From an uncultured Actinomycetes bacterium (GTDB taxonomy: Bacteria; Actinomycetota; Acidimicrobiia; Acidimicrobiales; RAAP-2), in NCBI GenBank assembly GCA_903825895.1, contig CAIKCI010000026.1:1-46909 (forward strand): a DNA stretch of 46,909 bases, written 5' to 3'. Below, in pieces: positions 34,566 through 42,499 of this stretch (the stretch's first letter is position 1; every line of letters starts with the position of its first letter). The position numbers and the translations under genes were made by a program. The notes beneath the pieces are model-generated. The model did not search any database and was not told where the DNA came from. It was given only the letters and a program-made list of their open reading frames with translations.

Positions 34566-35641
34566 TATCTCTCCTGCACCGTTGCCGCGGCGTTGACGGC
34601 CATGCTCTGCATCTCACTTTCGACGAAACTCGTGAGCGCCACCGCGTGGAGACTTCCCAAACCGCCACAGACCACCGGCACGAGCTGGTCAGGCCGGTTG
34701 GTGAGATACACACGGCCCTTGGCATCGACCCGGTCTTTTGTCCGCAAGATTTCTTGATTGGCTTGGGGCCACAACTCGATGGGCTGAAAGGCATGGCTCC
34801 AGAGATACTCCTGGAACGATTCGCAATTCTCGAAGGCGTCGCCGAATCGTTCGGCCCACATGGGGTTGAGACAAAGCACGAGCTGGCCGTTTTCTCCCGT
34901 GGGTTCTAAGTACCAGTTGTTCAAAGGGAAGGCGATACTCTTCGCGATCATCTGAATCAAATCACGCGGGTCGTCATTGTTCACGTCGGCCATCGGGAAG
35001 GTGCCCTTTCCGCCGTGGACGCTCACGACGTCTTGGTCACTTGAGAACCCTCGTCGCTCGGCGAGCGACGGCCATGGCGAACGCTCTTCCCACTCCCCAA
35101 AGCAAAGTCCAAACCGGGCCGGTTGGCCAAAGACGGTCCGGGAGGTTTCTCCGGCACGCTGGCCGCCGACGTTCCGCAAACACAACGACACCGCACGACC
35201 AATGGTCATCGAGCCTCGACCAGCTGCACCACCGAGACATCCGGCCCGGTAGTCAATGCCGAGATCATCTCGACGTGGCCCGTTGACGATGAGCATGGGA
35301 AAGACACTCGAGGTCGTGGTGGTCAGGGCAAAGGCATTGAACTCAGGGACGATCACTGCTTCGAGGGCCGCGAGCACGTGGCCAAACGCTTGAGGAGTGA
35401 CGCCGGCCATTGCTGCGTTGATGGCCGCCAGTTCAATCGTGAGAACCCCTTTTTTGGGAGGTAAGACGCCAAGGACCGTGCTTGCATCTTGCGTCGTGGC
35501 ATCTAACAGCGCGGCGACTCGTTCGTCGGTTGGCGGCAGGAGTGGTGCACCATCCCCAAAGCGCTCATCGAGTGAAAGGGCATAGAGGGCTTCGGGATCG
35601 GCGCTGATCTCGATTTGTTCGGCAGAAAATTCGCTGCTCAT
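34565..35641 (-). CDS. Conserved protein of unknown function, probable partner of UGSC-family proteins
   Basis: A 358-aa cytoplasmic protein. ATG 35641 is chosen because GAGAGAACAC precedes it. Visible marks: PLLPPTDERVAALL, VLPPKKGVLTIELAAINAAMAG, GSMTIGRAVSLCLRNVGG, GLCFGEWEERSPWPSLAERRGF and VVSVHGG. I recognise the G-x-TIGRA-L-x-NVGG...NEE-SPW pattern from conserved proteins found near CGSC/UGSC proteins, but know no function. A UGSC-family protein is indeed encoded 2.6 kb away, and a NifU-like protein is coupled directly downstream. Two Cys (GCLGG, SLCL) could be redox-active. The substrate is unknown. Confidence 0.6.
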   Translation of the reverse strand: MSSEFSAEQIEISADPEALYALSLDERFGDGAPLLPPTDERVAALLDATTQDASTVLGVLPPKKGVLTIELAAINAAMAGVTPQAFGHVLAALEAVIVPEFNAFALTTTTSSVFPMLIVNGPRRDDLGIDYRAGCLGGAAGRGSMTIGRAVSLCLRNVGGQRAGETSRTVFGQPARFGLCFGEWEERSPWPSLAERRGFSSDQDVVSVHGGKGTFPMADVNNDDPRDLIQMIAKSIAFPLNNWYLEPTGENGQLVLCLNPMWAERFGDAFENCESFQEYLWSHAFQPIELWPQANQEILRTKDRVDAKGRVYLTNRPDQLVPVVCGGLGSLHAVALTSFVESEMQSMAVNAAATVQER

Positions 35642-35681
35642 CGTGTTCTCTCTTTCGTGGCAACGACTTGATCGTAGCATT

Positions 35682-35700
35682 TATGTGCATTTCACACATA
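35682..35700. promoter_or_regulatory. Inverted repeat TATGTG-N7-CACATA
   Basis: A 6-bp perfect inverted repeat straddles the end of the isomerase gene and lies about 40 bp upstream of the 358-aa protein start. It recalls a CRP-type site (TGTG...CACA) but the spacing is one base short. A weak operator candidate. Confidence 0.3.
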
Positions 35701-36540
35701 CTTTCGAGAGAGGCTCTCCCAGCCGCCAGCTAATCGTTGAGCAAAGGCCTTGGGGCCGAGTTCCCTTACCAGATCGTCATTGAAGACCTCAACGGTTAAT
35801 GGAGCATCACAGCCGATGGCCCTGAGCGTGCGCACCATGTCGGGCAAGAGAAACGCCCCTTCCCCTAACGGCGTGCGACGACGGCGTGTGGCAAAGCCAT
35901 AGTCATCGGGACGTTCTTCTGCTCCGTCATTGACCTGGATGGCCAAGATCTGATCTCCCTGAAGAGCAGCCAAATCTTCGATGGTCGACGGTCCATAATG
36001 CGCAAGCCACGTATCGTACAAAATGCCTCCGTTGTTGGGGCCACTTGTGACCCGCCCCGCACTGGCGACGTCACGAATGACGGTGCCCAGTGCAAACTCG
36101 AGGGCAACACTCAAGCCGAAGCTCGAGGCCTCGTGGGCAATGGTGGCGAAGACGTCGGCGGCATCGTCTTCGCTGGCCGAACGCGTTCCAAAAAGGAGTA
36201 CCGAGACAACCGGAGCGTGAAGTGCCTGAGCGGCGGCAAAGACCTCATGGCGCGAGGACTCTTCAGCATAAGGAGCACCTGGATCGTCGGGCCCCGCCCA
36301 TGCGATCACAGCCTCGACGTGGTCGACGCGGAGATTCGCTGCGTCAAGACGATCAAGCATCTCCTGATCCGAGATGCCGTTTCGCTGCTCGTTGAGATAG
36401 CTTGACGCCCACAGCGAGAGGCCGTCAAAACCGCCGGCGGTGGCTGCGTCGATCGCGACGTCAAGCGGCGTTGCACCATCTTCGGCCAACGTTGCAGCGG
36501 CGAAGACACGAGCATCTTGGTTCAGGCGCTTGGCGATCAT
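35692..36540 (-). CDS. Sugar phosphate isomerase/epimerase-like TIM-barrel protein
   Basis: A 282-aa protein of the AP-endonuclease-2 / xylose-isomerase-like TIM-barrel family. Landmarks: GGFDGLSLWASSY, LRVDHVEAVIAW, SVALEFALGTV (metal-binding Glu), GGILYDTWLAHYG (metal site Asp), ILAIQVNDG and PLTVEVFND (final Glu). Members isomerise or epimerise sugars, inositols or hydroxy acids, and some act as dehydratases. ATG 36540 overlaps the AMP ligase stop (ATGA), so it is translationally coupled to that ligase. Confidence 0.8.
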   Translation of the reverse strand: MIAKRLNQDARVFAAATLAEDGATPLDVAIDAATAGGFDGLSLWASSYLNEQRNGISDQEMLDRLDAANLRVDHVEAVIAWAGPDDPGAPYAEESSRHEVFAAAQALHAPVVSVLLFGTRSASEDDAADVFATIAHEASSFGLSVALEFALGTVIRDVASAGRVTSGPNNGGILYDTWLAHYGPSTIEDLAALQGDQILAIQVNDGAEERPDDYGFATRRRRTPLGEGAFLLPDMVRTLRAIGCDAPLTVEVFNDDLVRELGPKAFAQRLAGGWESLSRKYV

Positions 36541-38099
36541 GATTGTTGATTCATTCCTGAGAATTGCTGGCGTAACTGGTTCTTGGCAATCTTTCCCGTG
36601 GCATTGCGAGGGAGACGAGCGAGCACTTCAATCTGCTCGGGAACCTTTTGGTTAATGAGTCCTTCGGCTCGACAAAAGTCTCCGAGTTCCTCGAGGGTGA
36701 CACTGTCATGGGCATCCACAAGCTGCACCACTGCACAGACCCGCTCTCCACGAGAAGTATCCACGACCCCAATGACGGCAACATCGGCCACCTTGGGGTG
36801 GCGATAGAGAATGTCTTCGATCTCTTTGGCACTAATCGTCTCCCCTTTTCGGATGATCACGTCTTTCCCTCGGCCCGCAATCACCACATGGCCGTCGGGA
36901 CGCAAATACCCAAGATCCCCCGAGTCGAACCATCCGTCATCAAAGACCCCTTTATTGAGGACTGGATCAACGTAACCATGGAACAACATGGTGCCCCGCA
37001 CGTAGAGGCGACCCACGCCGTCAGCGCCAGGGTCAACGACCTTGACGTCGGCGCCGCGCACAGGAGCACCCTCACTATGGGCTCGTTGTTCATCGCTGTC
37101 GATGACCGCACCGCAACAGAGCATGGGGCACTCCGTCATCGCCCAGCCATGAAGGACGGGAACGCCCAACTCTTCGAGGCACTCATAGTAAATCTGTGAC
37201 GGTTTTGGCGCACCGCCACCGACGAGTGCACGAAGCGAGGGAAGAAACTCATTCTCGGGATGACGGCGGTGTTCTTGGAGGAGGGCCGTGTAAAAAACGG
37301 TGGTTCCTCCAGCGAGAGTGACTCCGAGTTCTTCATAGAGTCGAAGTGCTTCGGCGGGGTCAAACGCTTCAACCACCACCACACCCATGCCGCTCGCCAG
37401 CACCATGCCGAGATAGTCAGGCCCACCAATGTGTGCGAAAGGAAAGGCAATGGATCCGAGATCATCGGGCTGGGCATCAACGATGTGAACGAGCGCTAAG
37501 GCTCCAGCGATCAAGGTCTGATCAGAGTGCTGGACTCCTTTGGGTGCCGAGGTTGTGCCTGATGTGTAATAGAACCACCGCACCAGTGGAGCGCCGGTCG
37601 CTGCATCGATGGTGGAGGGGTGGTCGGCCAAGGTACTCGGATCGCCATCGGGAAAGATGTCGTCAACCACGACGAGCTGAGGTGATGGTTCGATTGAGCG
37701 AGCGACATCGGCCGCCAGTTCGCTGTAGTCGAATCCTCGCCATGTCGATCGAGTCAGAAGAAAGTCAGCTTTGGACTCGGTCACAATGAAGTGCAGTTCT
37801 CGCTGACGGTAGATGTGGATGATGGGAATCTGTAGCGCACCAAGGCGACTGAGTGCCATCGACAAGATGATCGTCTCAATCGTGGTTGGCAGTTGCCAGG
37901 CTACGCGGGTTCCCTCGCTGATGCCGAGATCCTGGAGCCCCGCAGCTACTCGTTCACAACGAACCAAAAACTCTTTGAAGCTCAGTTGCTTCTTCTTTGT
38001 GTCGATCACCATCATGCGATCAGGCGTTGCCGCAACCCTGGCTTCAAGGAGTGTCCAAAGACTTGGCGCCTCAAGGGGTATCGCAGGTGAACGTTCCAC
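36537..38099 (-). CDS. AMP-dependent acyl-CoA synthetase/ligase
   Basis: A 520-aa adenylating ligase. Core motifs: YYTSGTTSAPKG (P-loop-like A3), HGWAMTE (A5), WFDSGDLGYLRPDG (A7), GRGKDVIIRKGE (A8) and RNATGKIAK with the catalytic Lys near the C-terminus. It converts a carboxylic acid to its acyl-CoA; a cyclohexane-carboxylate-CoA-ligase-like or medium-chain type is suggested by SFKEFL...QLPTTIETI, but the substrate is uncertain. The start is GTG 38099 (GTG-GAA-CGT), the most 5' codon giving the full N-domain; its ribosome site is weak. It is divergent from the CGSC protein and coupled to the TIM-barrel isomerase. Confidence 0.85.
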   Translation of the reverse strand: MERSPAIPLEAPSLWTLLEARVAATPDRMMVIDTKKKQLSFKEFLVRCERVAAGLQDLGISEGTRVAWQLPTTIETIILSMALSRLGALQIPIIHIYRQRELHFIVTESKADFLLTRSTWRGFDYSELAADVARSIEPSPQLVVVDDIFPDGDPSTLADHPSTIDAATGAPLVRWFYYTSGTTSAPKGVQHSDQTLIAGALALVHIVDAQPDDLGSIAFPFAHIGGPDYLGMVLASGMGVVVVEAFDPAEALRLYEELGVTLAGGTTVFYTALLQEHRRHPENEFLPSLRALVGGGAPKPSQIYYECLEELGVPVLHGWAMTECPMLCCGAVIDSDEQRAHSEGAPVRGADVKVVDPGADGVGRLYVRGTMLFHGYVDPVLNKGVFDDGWFDSGDLGYLRPDGHVVIAGRGKDVIIRKGETISAKEIEDILYRHPKVADVAVIGVVDTSRGERVCAVVQLVDAHDSVTLEELGDFCRAEGLINQKVPEQIEVLARLPRNATGKIAKNQLRQQFSGMNQQS

Positions 38100-38227
38100 G
38101 CCTTCACGGTACCCTTCTGATGGTCGCGGCGGAGGATGAAGCCTGGAGTGGCGAGTTTTTCAGAATCTGTGCAGAATTCACCTAGTTGCCGATACGATAG
38201 GACGAAACCAACAAAAGGGGTAGAGCG

Positions 38228-38791
38228 ATGACCATGACGGCTCCACAGCCTGCTCGAATTACCATTCGACGACCGACGGCTCCGCCCGCCCCTCAAGAAG
38301 TTGCTCCTTCGTTCCGTATCGATGCGCCCTTGGCGGGCTTGCGTGTTGGGATGCGTCACGAAGGATCATGGCGATCGTGGATGTTGATTGTCGAAGAGTG
38401 GACGCAGTTCTTGGTTGCCGACGGGGCCGTCCCGGTCATCCTTCAAACGGGAGAGCGCGTGGGAGAAGAAGGCGAACAGACTCGCAAGGAGATTGACGCG
38501 TGGGTCGCGGACGTTGATTGTGCGGTCTCAGGACTTGGCACCTGCGGATCATGTACGTCATGGACGGTTGCTGATGCCGTTGCCGTGGAGGCAGGAGCAA
38601 AGCCTGCCGTTGCCGCGGTCACGTCAGAGTTTGAGGCTCATGCCAACAACATGGCGTCGTATCTCGGCCATGGTGACCTCAAAGTGTTGGTCCTGCCCTA
38701 TCCACTCGAGGCTCGTCCTGAAGAAGAATTACGCGCGATCGCCGCTGAGTACTATCCTCAGTTCCTTTCCATGATTGGTGCCACTCGCTAA
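38228..38791 (+). CDS. UGSC-family protein, cysteine (CGSC) form
   Basis: A 187-aa cytoplasmic protein with SGLGTCGSCTSWT (Cys106-Gly-Ser-Cys109), the motif of the UGSC family in which the first Cys is selenocysteine in some bacteria. Here the codons are TGC...TGT, so it is the ordinary Cys form. VTSEFEAHANNMA and LKVLVLPYPLEAR follow the family pattern after the motif. A thiol redox or substrate-activating role is inferred from the motif; no function is established to my knowledge. ATG 38228 follows AAAGGGGTAGAGCG, and TACGAT about 40 bp upstream is a plausible -10. It is divergent from the AMP-ligase operon. Confidence 0.72.
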   Translation: MTMTAPQPARITIRRPTAPPAPQEVAPSFRIDAPLAGLRVGMRHEGSWRSWMLIVEEWTQFLVADGAVPVILQTGERVGEEGEQTRKEIDAWVADVDCAVSGLGTCGSCTSWTVADAVAVEAGAKPAVAAVTSEFEAHANNMASYLGHGDLKVLVLPYPLEARPEEELRAIAAEYYPQFLSMIGATR

Positions 38792-38808
38792 ACCCCAAAT
38801 TGGGCAGA

Positions 38809-39744
38809 TCAATATCCTTCGGCGACATCAACGACGCCAATCAATTCGTCACCGTCTCTATAGCGTTCAACGTTTTCAAGAAACATGCCGATTGTTCGCT
38901 GCATGGTAGTCGGCGAGGACCATGAAATATGTGGTGTCAGACGAACCTTCTCGTGGGTATACAAGGGATCACCAGCAGGGAGCGGTTCTGGGTCGCAGAC
39001 GTCCAAACTTGCGCGAGCTATTCGACCGTCGTCCAAGGCGCGCAACAGTGCTGCTTGATCGACGAGTGATCCTCTCGCCACGTTGACGAGGTGAGCGCCC
39101 GGTTTGATCGAGCGCAAGGTCTCATCATTGATGAGGTGATACGTCGCCGGCGTCGCTGCTGCTGCAATCACGACGTGATCAGACACCGCCAACAGCGACT
39201 CCACGTCGGGCGCCATCGAAACCCCATCAAGTAATGTTTGACTTCCCGAACGGCGCAGCGCATGAATGTTCATGTCAAAAGCGAGCGCACGCTGGGCGAT
39301 GGCTGAACCTATGGCACCGAGGCCCAGAATGCCGATGCTTTTACCTTCGAGGCCGCCGAGTTGCGCCAAGTTCCACTGCTCTGGTGGTTTGTCCAGCCAC
39401 CGCTCGGGGATCTGCTTTTCAAAGGCCAGCATCGCGGCCAAGGCAAACTCTGCGATCGCGGGCGCTGAAGATCCCCGAGAGCAGGTCATGATCTGGTCGT
39501 CCAAAATGTCTAAGGGGAAGGCATCAACCCCCGCACCGATCACGTGAACCCAACGGATATTCTCACTGAGCGCAGCGCTGAGCGCTTCACGAGTGTCACC
39601 AAGGGTGGCCAGGATCTCGGCGTGGGCGATGGCGTCAGGTGTTCCCGCTTCGACGATCTGAAAGTCTGGGAGGGCTCGCTCTAAGACGCTGAGCAACATT
39701 CCACCAACGGGACCGCCATGAAAGGCAATGGTTGGTTTGCTCAT
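38809..39744 (-). CDS. D-isomer-specific 2-hydroxyacid dehydrogenase
   Basis: A 311-aa NAD(P)-dependent dehydrogenase. The nucleotide-binding loop is GILGLGAIGSAIA (about residues 139-151). Catalytic residues appear as Arg in NVARGSLVD, Glu in DVCDPEPLP and His in LTPHISW. It interconverts a 2-oxoacid and its 2-hydroxyacid. ATG 39744 lies inside the stop of the oxidoreductase beta-subunit gene (ATGA), making it the last gene of the 2-oxoacid oxidoreductase operon. That position suggests it feeds or drains the same 2-oxoacid. Confidence 0.87.
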   Translation of the reverse strand: MSKPTIAFHGGPVGGMLLSVLERALPDFQIVEAGTPDAIAHAEILATLGDTREALSAALSENIRWVHVIGAGVDAFPLDILDDQIMTCSRGSSAPAIAEFALAAMLAFEKQIPERWLDKPPEQWNLAQLGGLEGKSIGILGLGAIGSAIAQRALAFDMNIHALRRSGSQTLLDGVSMAPDVESLLAVSDHVVIAAAATPATYHLINDETLRSIKPGAHLVNVARGSLVDQAALLRALDDGRIARASLDVCDPEPLPAGDPLYTHEKVRLTPHISWSSPTTMQRTIGMFLENVERYRDGDELIGVVDVAEGY

Positions 39745-40529
39745 TGGCCCAACACGTCTTTGAGGACACCGGGTTCGTGGACGGCGGCGAGATTGTCATT
39801 GAGGTAGTCCGGCGCTTCTTCGGTTTCGATGAACCAACCAGTCGGACACATCGTCAGAATCTCGACAAACGAAAATCCTGCGTTCTGCTCCTGAGCCGTC
39901 AATGCACGCAAAAGAAGCTTCTTTGTGCGCGCCACGTTCCCGGCTGAGTTGACCGCCCCTCGAGCGACAAATGCGGTGCCATCGATTTGTGCCAGGAGTG
40001 AACTCAACAAGATCGGACGTCCGTGCAACGCAGCGTCACGGCCCTCCAGGGACGTCTTCGTGCGTTGACCGAGAACGGTAGTGGCGGTCATGTGTCCACC
40101 AGTCTCCCCGAAGACCCCGTTATTGAGCATGATGCAGGTGATGTTCTCGCCACGAGCTGCAGCGTGCAGGACTTCTTGAAGTCCTTCACTGACCATGTCA
40201 CCGTCACCTTGAATGGTCACCACAATGGTGGAGGGCTTGGACCGCTTGACGCCCGTTGCTAAGGAAGGTGCTCGCCCATGAAGGGCTTGGAGAACTTCGA
40301 TATCGAGGTTGTTTGAAAATGCTGTGTAGCAACCGATGCCAAACACCGCGACGGACCGTGCGGTGAGTTCACGTTCATCGATGGCTTCCATGACACAACG
40401 CATGGCAATCGGTTCGCCACATCCTGGACAAAGGTGGTGTGCGCCGACATCGATCAAGGTCGGGACAAAGTCATCAACAAGGCGTGATGGCTCATCGGGA
40501 GGATTGTCGGTCGGCAAATAGGTACTCAT
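39741..40529 (-). CDS. 2-oxoacid:ferredoxin oxidoreductase, beta (TPP-binding) subunit
   Basis: A 262-aa subunit. CPGCGEPIAMRCV at about residues 35-47 is the usual N-terminal CPGCG, and the TPP/Mg motif runs from QGDGDMVSEG to MLNNGVFGETGGH. The later ILTMCPTGW is a family mark. With the alpha, gamma and ferredoxin-like subunits encoded directly upstream, it forms a VOR/KOR-type enzyme that decarboxylates a 2-oxoacid to acyl-CoA with reduction of ferredoxin. Substrate choice among branched, aryl or dicarboxylic oxoacids is not readable here. ATGA overlaps on both sides show strict translational coupling. Confidence 0.88.
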   Translation of the reverse strand: MSTYLPTDNPPDEPSRLVDDFVPTLIDVGAHHLCPGCGEPIAMRCVMEAIDERELTARSVAVFGIGCYTAFSNNLDIEVLQALHGRAPSLATGVKRSKPSTIVVTIQGDGDMVSEGLQEVLHAAARGENITCIMLNNGVFGETGGHMTATTVLGQRTKTSLEGRDAALHGRPILLSSLLAQIDGTAFVARGAVNSAGNVARTKKLLLRALTAQEQNAGFSFVEILTMCPTGWFIETEEAPDYLNDNLAAVHEPGVLKDVLGQ

Positions 40530-41620
40530 CGGGCGGCCACCTCCCTGATTCGATCCACTAAGACCGAGACTTCAAGATCTGGGGCAATACCGAATCCCGA
40601 AGAGTCCAAGCTCAGCCCACCAATAAAGTGAACCGGTGCATTGCCAAGAACGGCCAAGCGCACATCGTCAAGCATCTGGCCTTGATTATTTTCATAGACC
40701 GCCACAGATTTAACTCCCTGAGTGGCCCGAGCGACGAGGTCGCTCGGGAAAGGGAAGAGAGTGATGGGCCGGATAAAGCCCACAGCAAGGCCGTCGCTGC
40801 GCAATTGGCGGACGGCAGCACGAACATAGGCCCCCGGGGTTCCGAAGGCCAGCACGATAATTTCTGCATCGTCGGTGGACTCAACTTCAGCAAGTGGTTC
40901 GACGTTGGCGATCATCTCGTTGGTGGCCGCCACGCAGTCGGCGTAGTGCACAGCGATGTCGTAGCCAACGTCGTCGCGCTGCTTGGCCGTCCCGAGCGGT
41001 GAGATCAGCTTGGCGTGGCGCGTGCCCCCCGAGGATCCATCGAGCGCCCATTCGGGGGTCTCCCGGGTTTTCATGGCGGGAATGGTGACCGAACGTGCGG
41101 TGTGGGCCAAGTAGTAGTCACCGAGCACGACGACCGGATTTCTCCAGCGTTCGGTCAGGTCAAAGGCCAAACCAATTAAGTCGATAGCTTCGGCCGCATC
41201 AGCAGGGCTCAGGACTAAGTGACGGTAATCGCCATGTCCGCCTCCTCGAGTGGCTTGGTAGTAATCGCCCTGAGCACGACCCATGTTCAGCACCACCAAC
41301 GGCAGCCTCGCCAAGGTGATTTCTGAAAGCGACTCTTGCATCAGTGAAAGCCCTTGGCCGGTTGACCCCGTGGCCGATGGTGTCCCGGTCGCTGCGGCAC
41401 CCCAGGCCATGCCGATCGCTTCGAGTTCGCTTTCTGCGTTCATGCAGACGCCACCCACCTCGGGGAGCTTGCGTGCCATGACTTCAAGAACTTCAGTGAA
41501 GGGGGTCATGGGATAACCCGAAAAGAAGCGACAGCCCGCAGCGATCATGGCATCAGCAATGGCTTCGCTTCCTTGCAGGAGTTGCGGGTCTTTCGCTTGT
41601 GGGGCCATTCGTAGCGTCAT
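40526..41620 (-). CDS. 2-oxoacid:ferredoxin oxidoreductase, alpha subunit
   Basis: A 364-aa subunit of the VOR/KOR alpha type. Landmarks: LLQGSEAIADAMIAAGCRFFSGYPMTPFTEVLE, quoted here by parts (QGSEAIADA, FSGYPMTP), NAESELEAIGMAWGAAATG, TGSTGQGLSLMQESLSE, RAQGDYYQATRGGGHGDYR, and FIRPITLFPFP in the C-terminal domain. It pairs with the beta subunit to form the active-site tunnel. It lies between the ferredoxin-like subunit gene and the beta subunit gene, with ATGA overlaps on both sides. Confidence 0.88.
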   Translation of the reverse strand: MTLRMAPQAKDPQLLQGSEAIADAMIAAGCRFFSGYPMTPFTEVLEVMARKLPEVGGVCMNAESELEAIGMAWGAAATGTPSATGSTGQGLSLMQESLSEITLARLPLVVLNMGRAQGDYYQATRGGGHGDYRHLVLSPADAAEAIDLIGLAFDLTERWRNPVVVLGDYYLAHTARSVTIPAMKTRETPEWALDGSSGGTRHAKLISPLGTAKQRDDVGYDIAVHYADCVAATNEMIANVEPLAEVESTDDAEIIVLAFGTPGAYVRAAVRQLRSDGLAVGFIRPITLFPFPSDLVARATQGVKSVAVYENNQGQMLDDVRLAVLGNAPVHFIGGLSLDSSGFGIAPDLEVSVLVDRIREVAAR

Positions 41621-41871
41621 GAAGTGTGTTCCTGTGGCGTGTCGTATTTGTAGACCTGAAAGACAAAGTCAGGACAGATTTGAGAACAGGCTTTGCAGCC
41701 TGTGCAACCGGCCAAGAGTTGGGGATAGCGGTAGCCCCGGGAGTTGACTTCGATATCGGTCATGACGAGTACGCCAGGAGGACAGGCATCGATGCAGAGA
41801 TTGCACCCTTTACAGGCATCGACATCAATGACGAGAGTTCCTCTGGTCGTGACCGTTTCTTTGTCGCTCAT
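41617..41871 (-). CDS. 2-oxoacid:ferredoxin oxidoreductase, ferredoxin-like (delta) subunit, 2[4Fe-4S]
   Basis: An 84-aa protein with two complete cluster motifs, CKGCNLCIDACP and CTGCKACSQICP. ATG 41871 overlaps the gamma-subunit stop (ATGA); the longer frame from 41895 runs into the gamma gene and is rejected. It passes electrons from the TPP/Fe-S core to a free ferredoxin. Length and motif spacing are normal for VorD/KorD-type subunits. Confidence 0.9.
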   Translation of the reverse strand: MSDKETVTTRGTLVIDVDACKGCNLCIDACPPGVLVMTDIEVNSRGYRYPQLLAGCTGCKACSQICPDFVFQVYKYDTPQEHTS

Positions 41872-42452
41872 GCGCCAACCCCCGAAGCGGTCCAAGCGGG
41901 CACCGAGATACCAGGGACTGCGTTGAACCCTGTGGTTAACGCAGCTTCATTTAATGCACGATGTTGGGCTCGATAGGCAGGCAGCATCATGGCAGAGGCC
42001 TGAAGAGCGCTCTCAAGGCTGACGAGACCGGTAACGGCGATGTACGCACCAATCATGACCATGGAAGCCGCCATAATGTGGCCCACGTTCACTGCCAATT
42101 CCGAAGCGGGGACTTCAACAATGGTGATACCAACATCAAAGTGAAGGCTGTTATCGACCACGGTGGTATTCACAAACGCCAAACTTCCGCTTCGCAAGGT
42201 TCCTGCTGCGTGTCCTGCGTGCTCATGGTGCATAAAGATTGCGGACCACGCCTCGCCGATAGTCGGGGGAGACTCTAAGGATTCGTCTGCGACAACCATG
42301 GTGGACTCAGTGGCCCCACCGCGCATCATGCCTTCGTAACTCCCAAAGACTTGGACTTGACGTCCTTCATCGACCGACGCCCGGGCCAAGACCGACGAGG
42401 CGAGCTGTATCCCTTGGCCTCCGATGCCGGACATAATGAGTGCGCGTTCCAT
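41868..42452 (-). CDS. 2-oxoacid:ferredoxin oxidoreductase, gamma subunit
   Basis: A 194-aa subunit. Landmarks: SGIGGQGIQLASSVLARA at the N-terminus, FGSYEGMMRGGATESTMVV, and NVGHIMAASMVMIGAYIAVTGL. It is the first gene of the operon gamma-delta-alpha-beta-hydroxyacid dehydrogenase. ATG 42452 has no Shine-Dalgarno; TAAGAT ends 9 nt upstream, so the transcript should begin at or within a few bases of the start codon. Confidence 0.88.
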   Translation of the reverse strand: MERALIMSGIGGQGIQLASSVLARASVDEGRQVQVFGSYEGMMRGGATESTMVVADESLESPPTIGEAWSAIFMHHEHAGHAAGTLRSGSLAFVNTTVVDNSLHFDVGITIVEVPASELAVNVGHIMAASMVMIGAYIAVTGLVSLESALQASAMMLPAYRAQHRALNEAALTTGFNAVPGISVPAWTASGVGA

Positions 42453-42461
42453 AAAACAGTG

Positions 42462-42491
42462 ATCTTACAAATAAAGAACGGTGTTTTGCAA
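42462..42491 (-). promoter_or_regulatory. Promoter/operator of the 2-oxoacid oxidoreductase operon
   Basis: On the minus strand TTGCAA (-35), an 18-bp spacer and TAAGAT (-10). The spacer holds ACACCGTTCT, nearly identical to ACGCCGTTCT at the same place in the AMP-ligase promoter at 43989-44018; 22 of 30 positions match across the two elements. Confidence 0.6.
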
Positions 42492-42499
42492 CTGATCCA

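Noticed and set aside
38543-38560. Selenocysteine codon in the UGSC-family protein
   Set aside because: The motif is coded TGC GGA TCA TGT; there is no TGA, so no selenocysteine insertion is needed.
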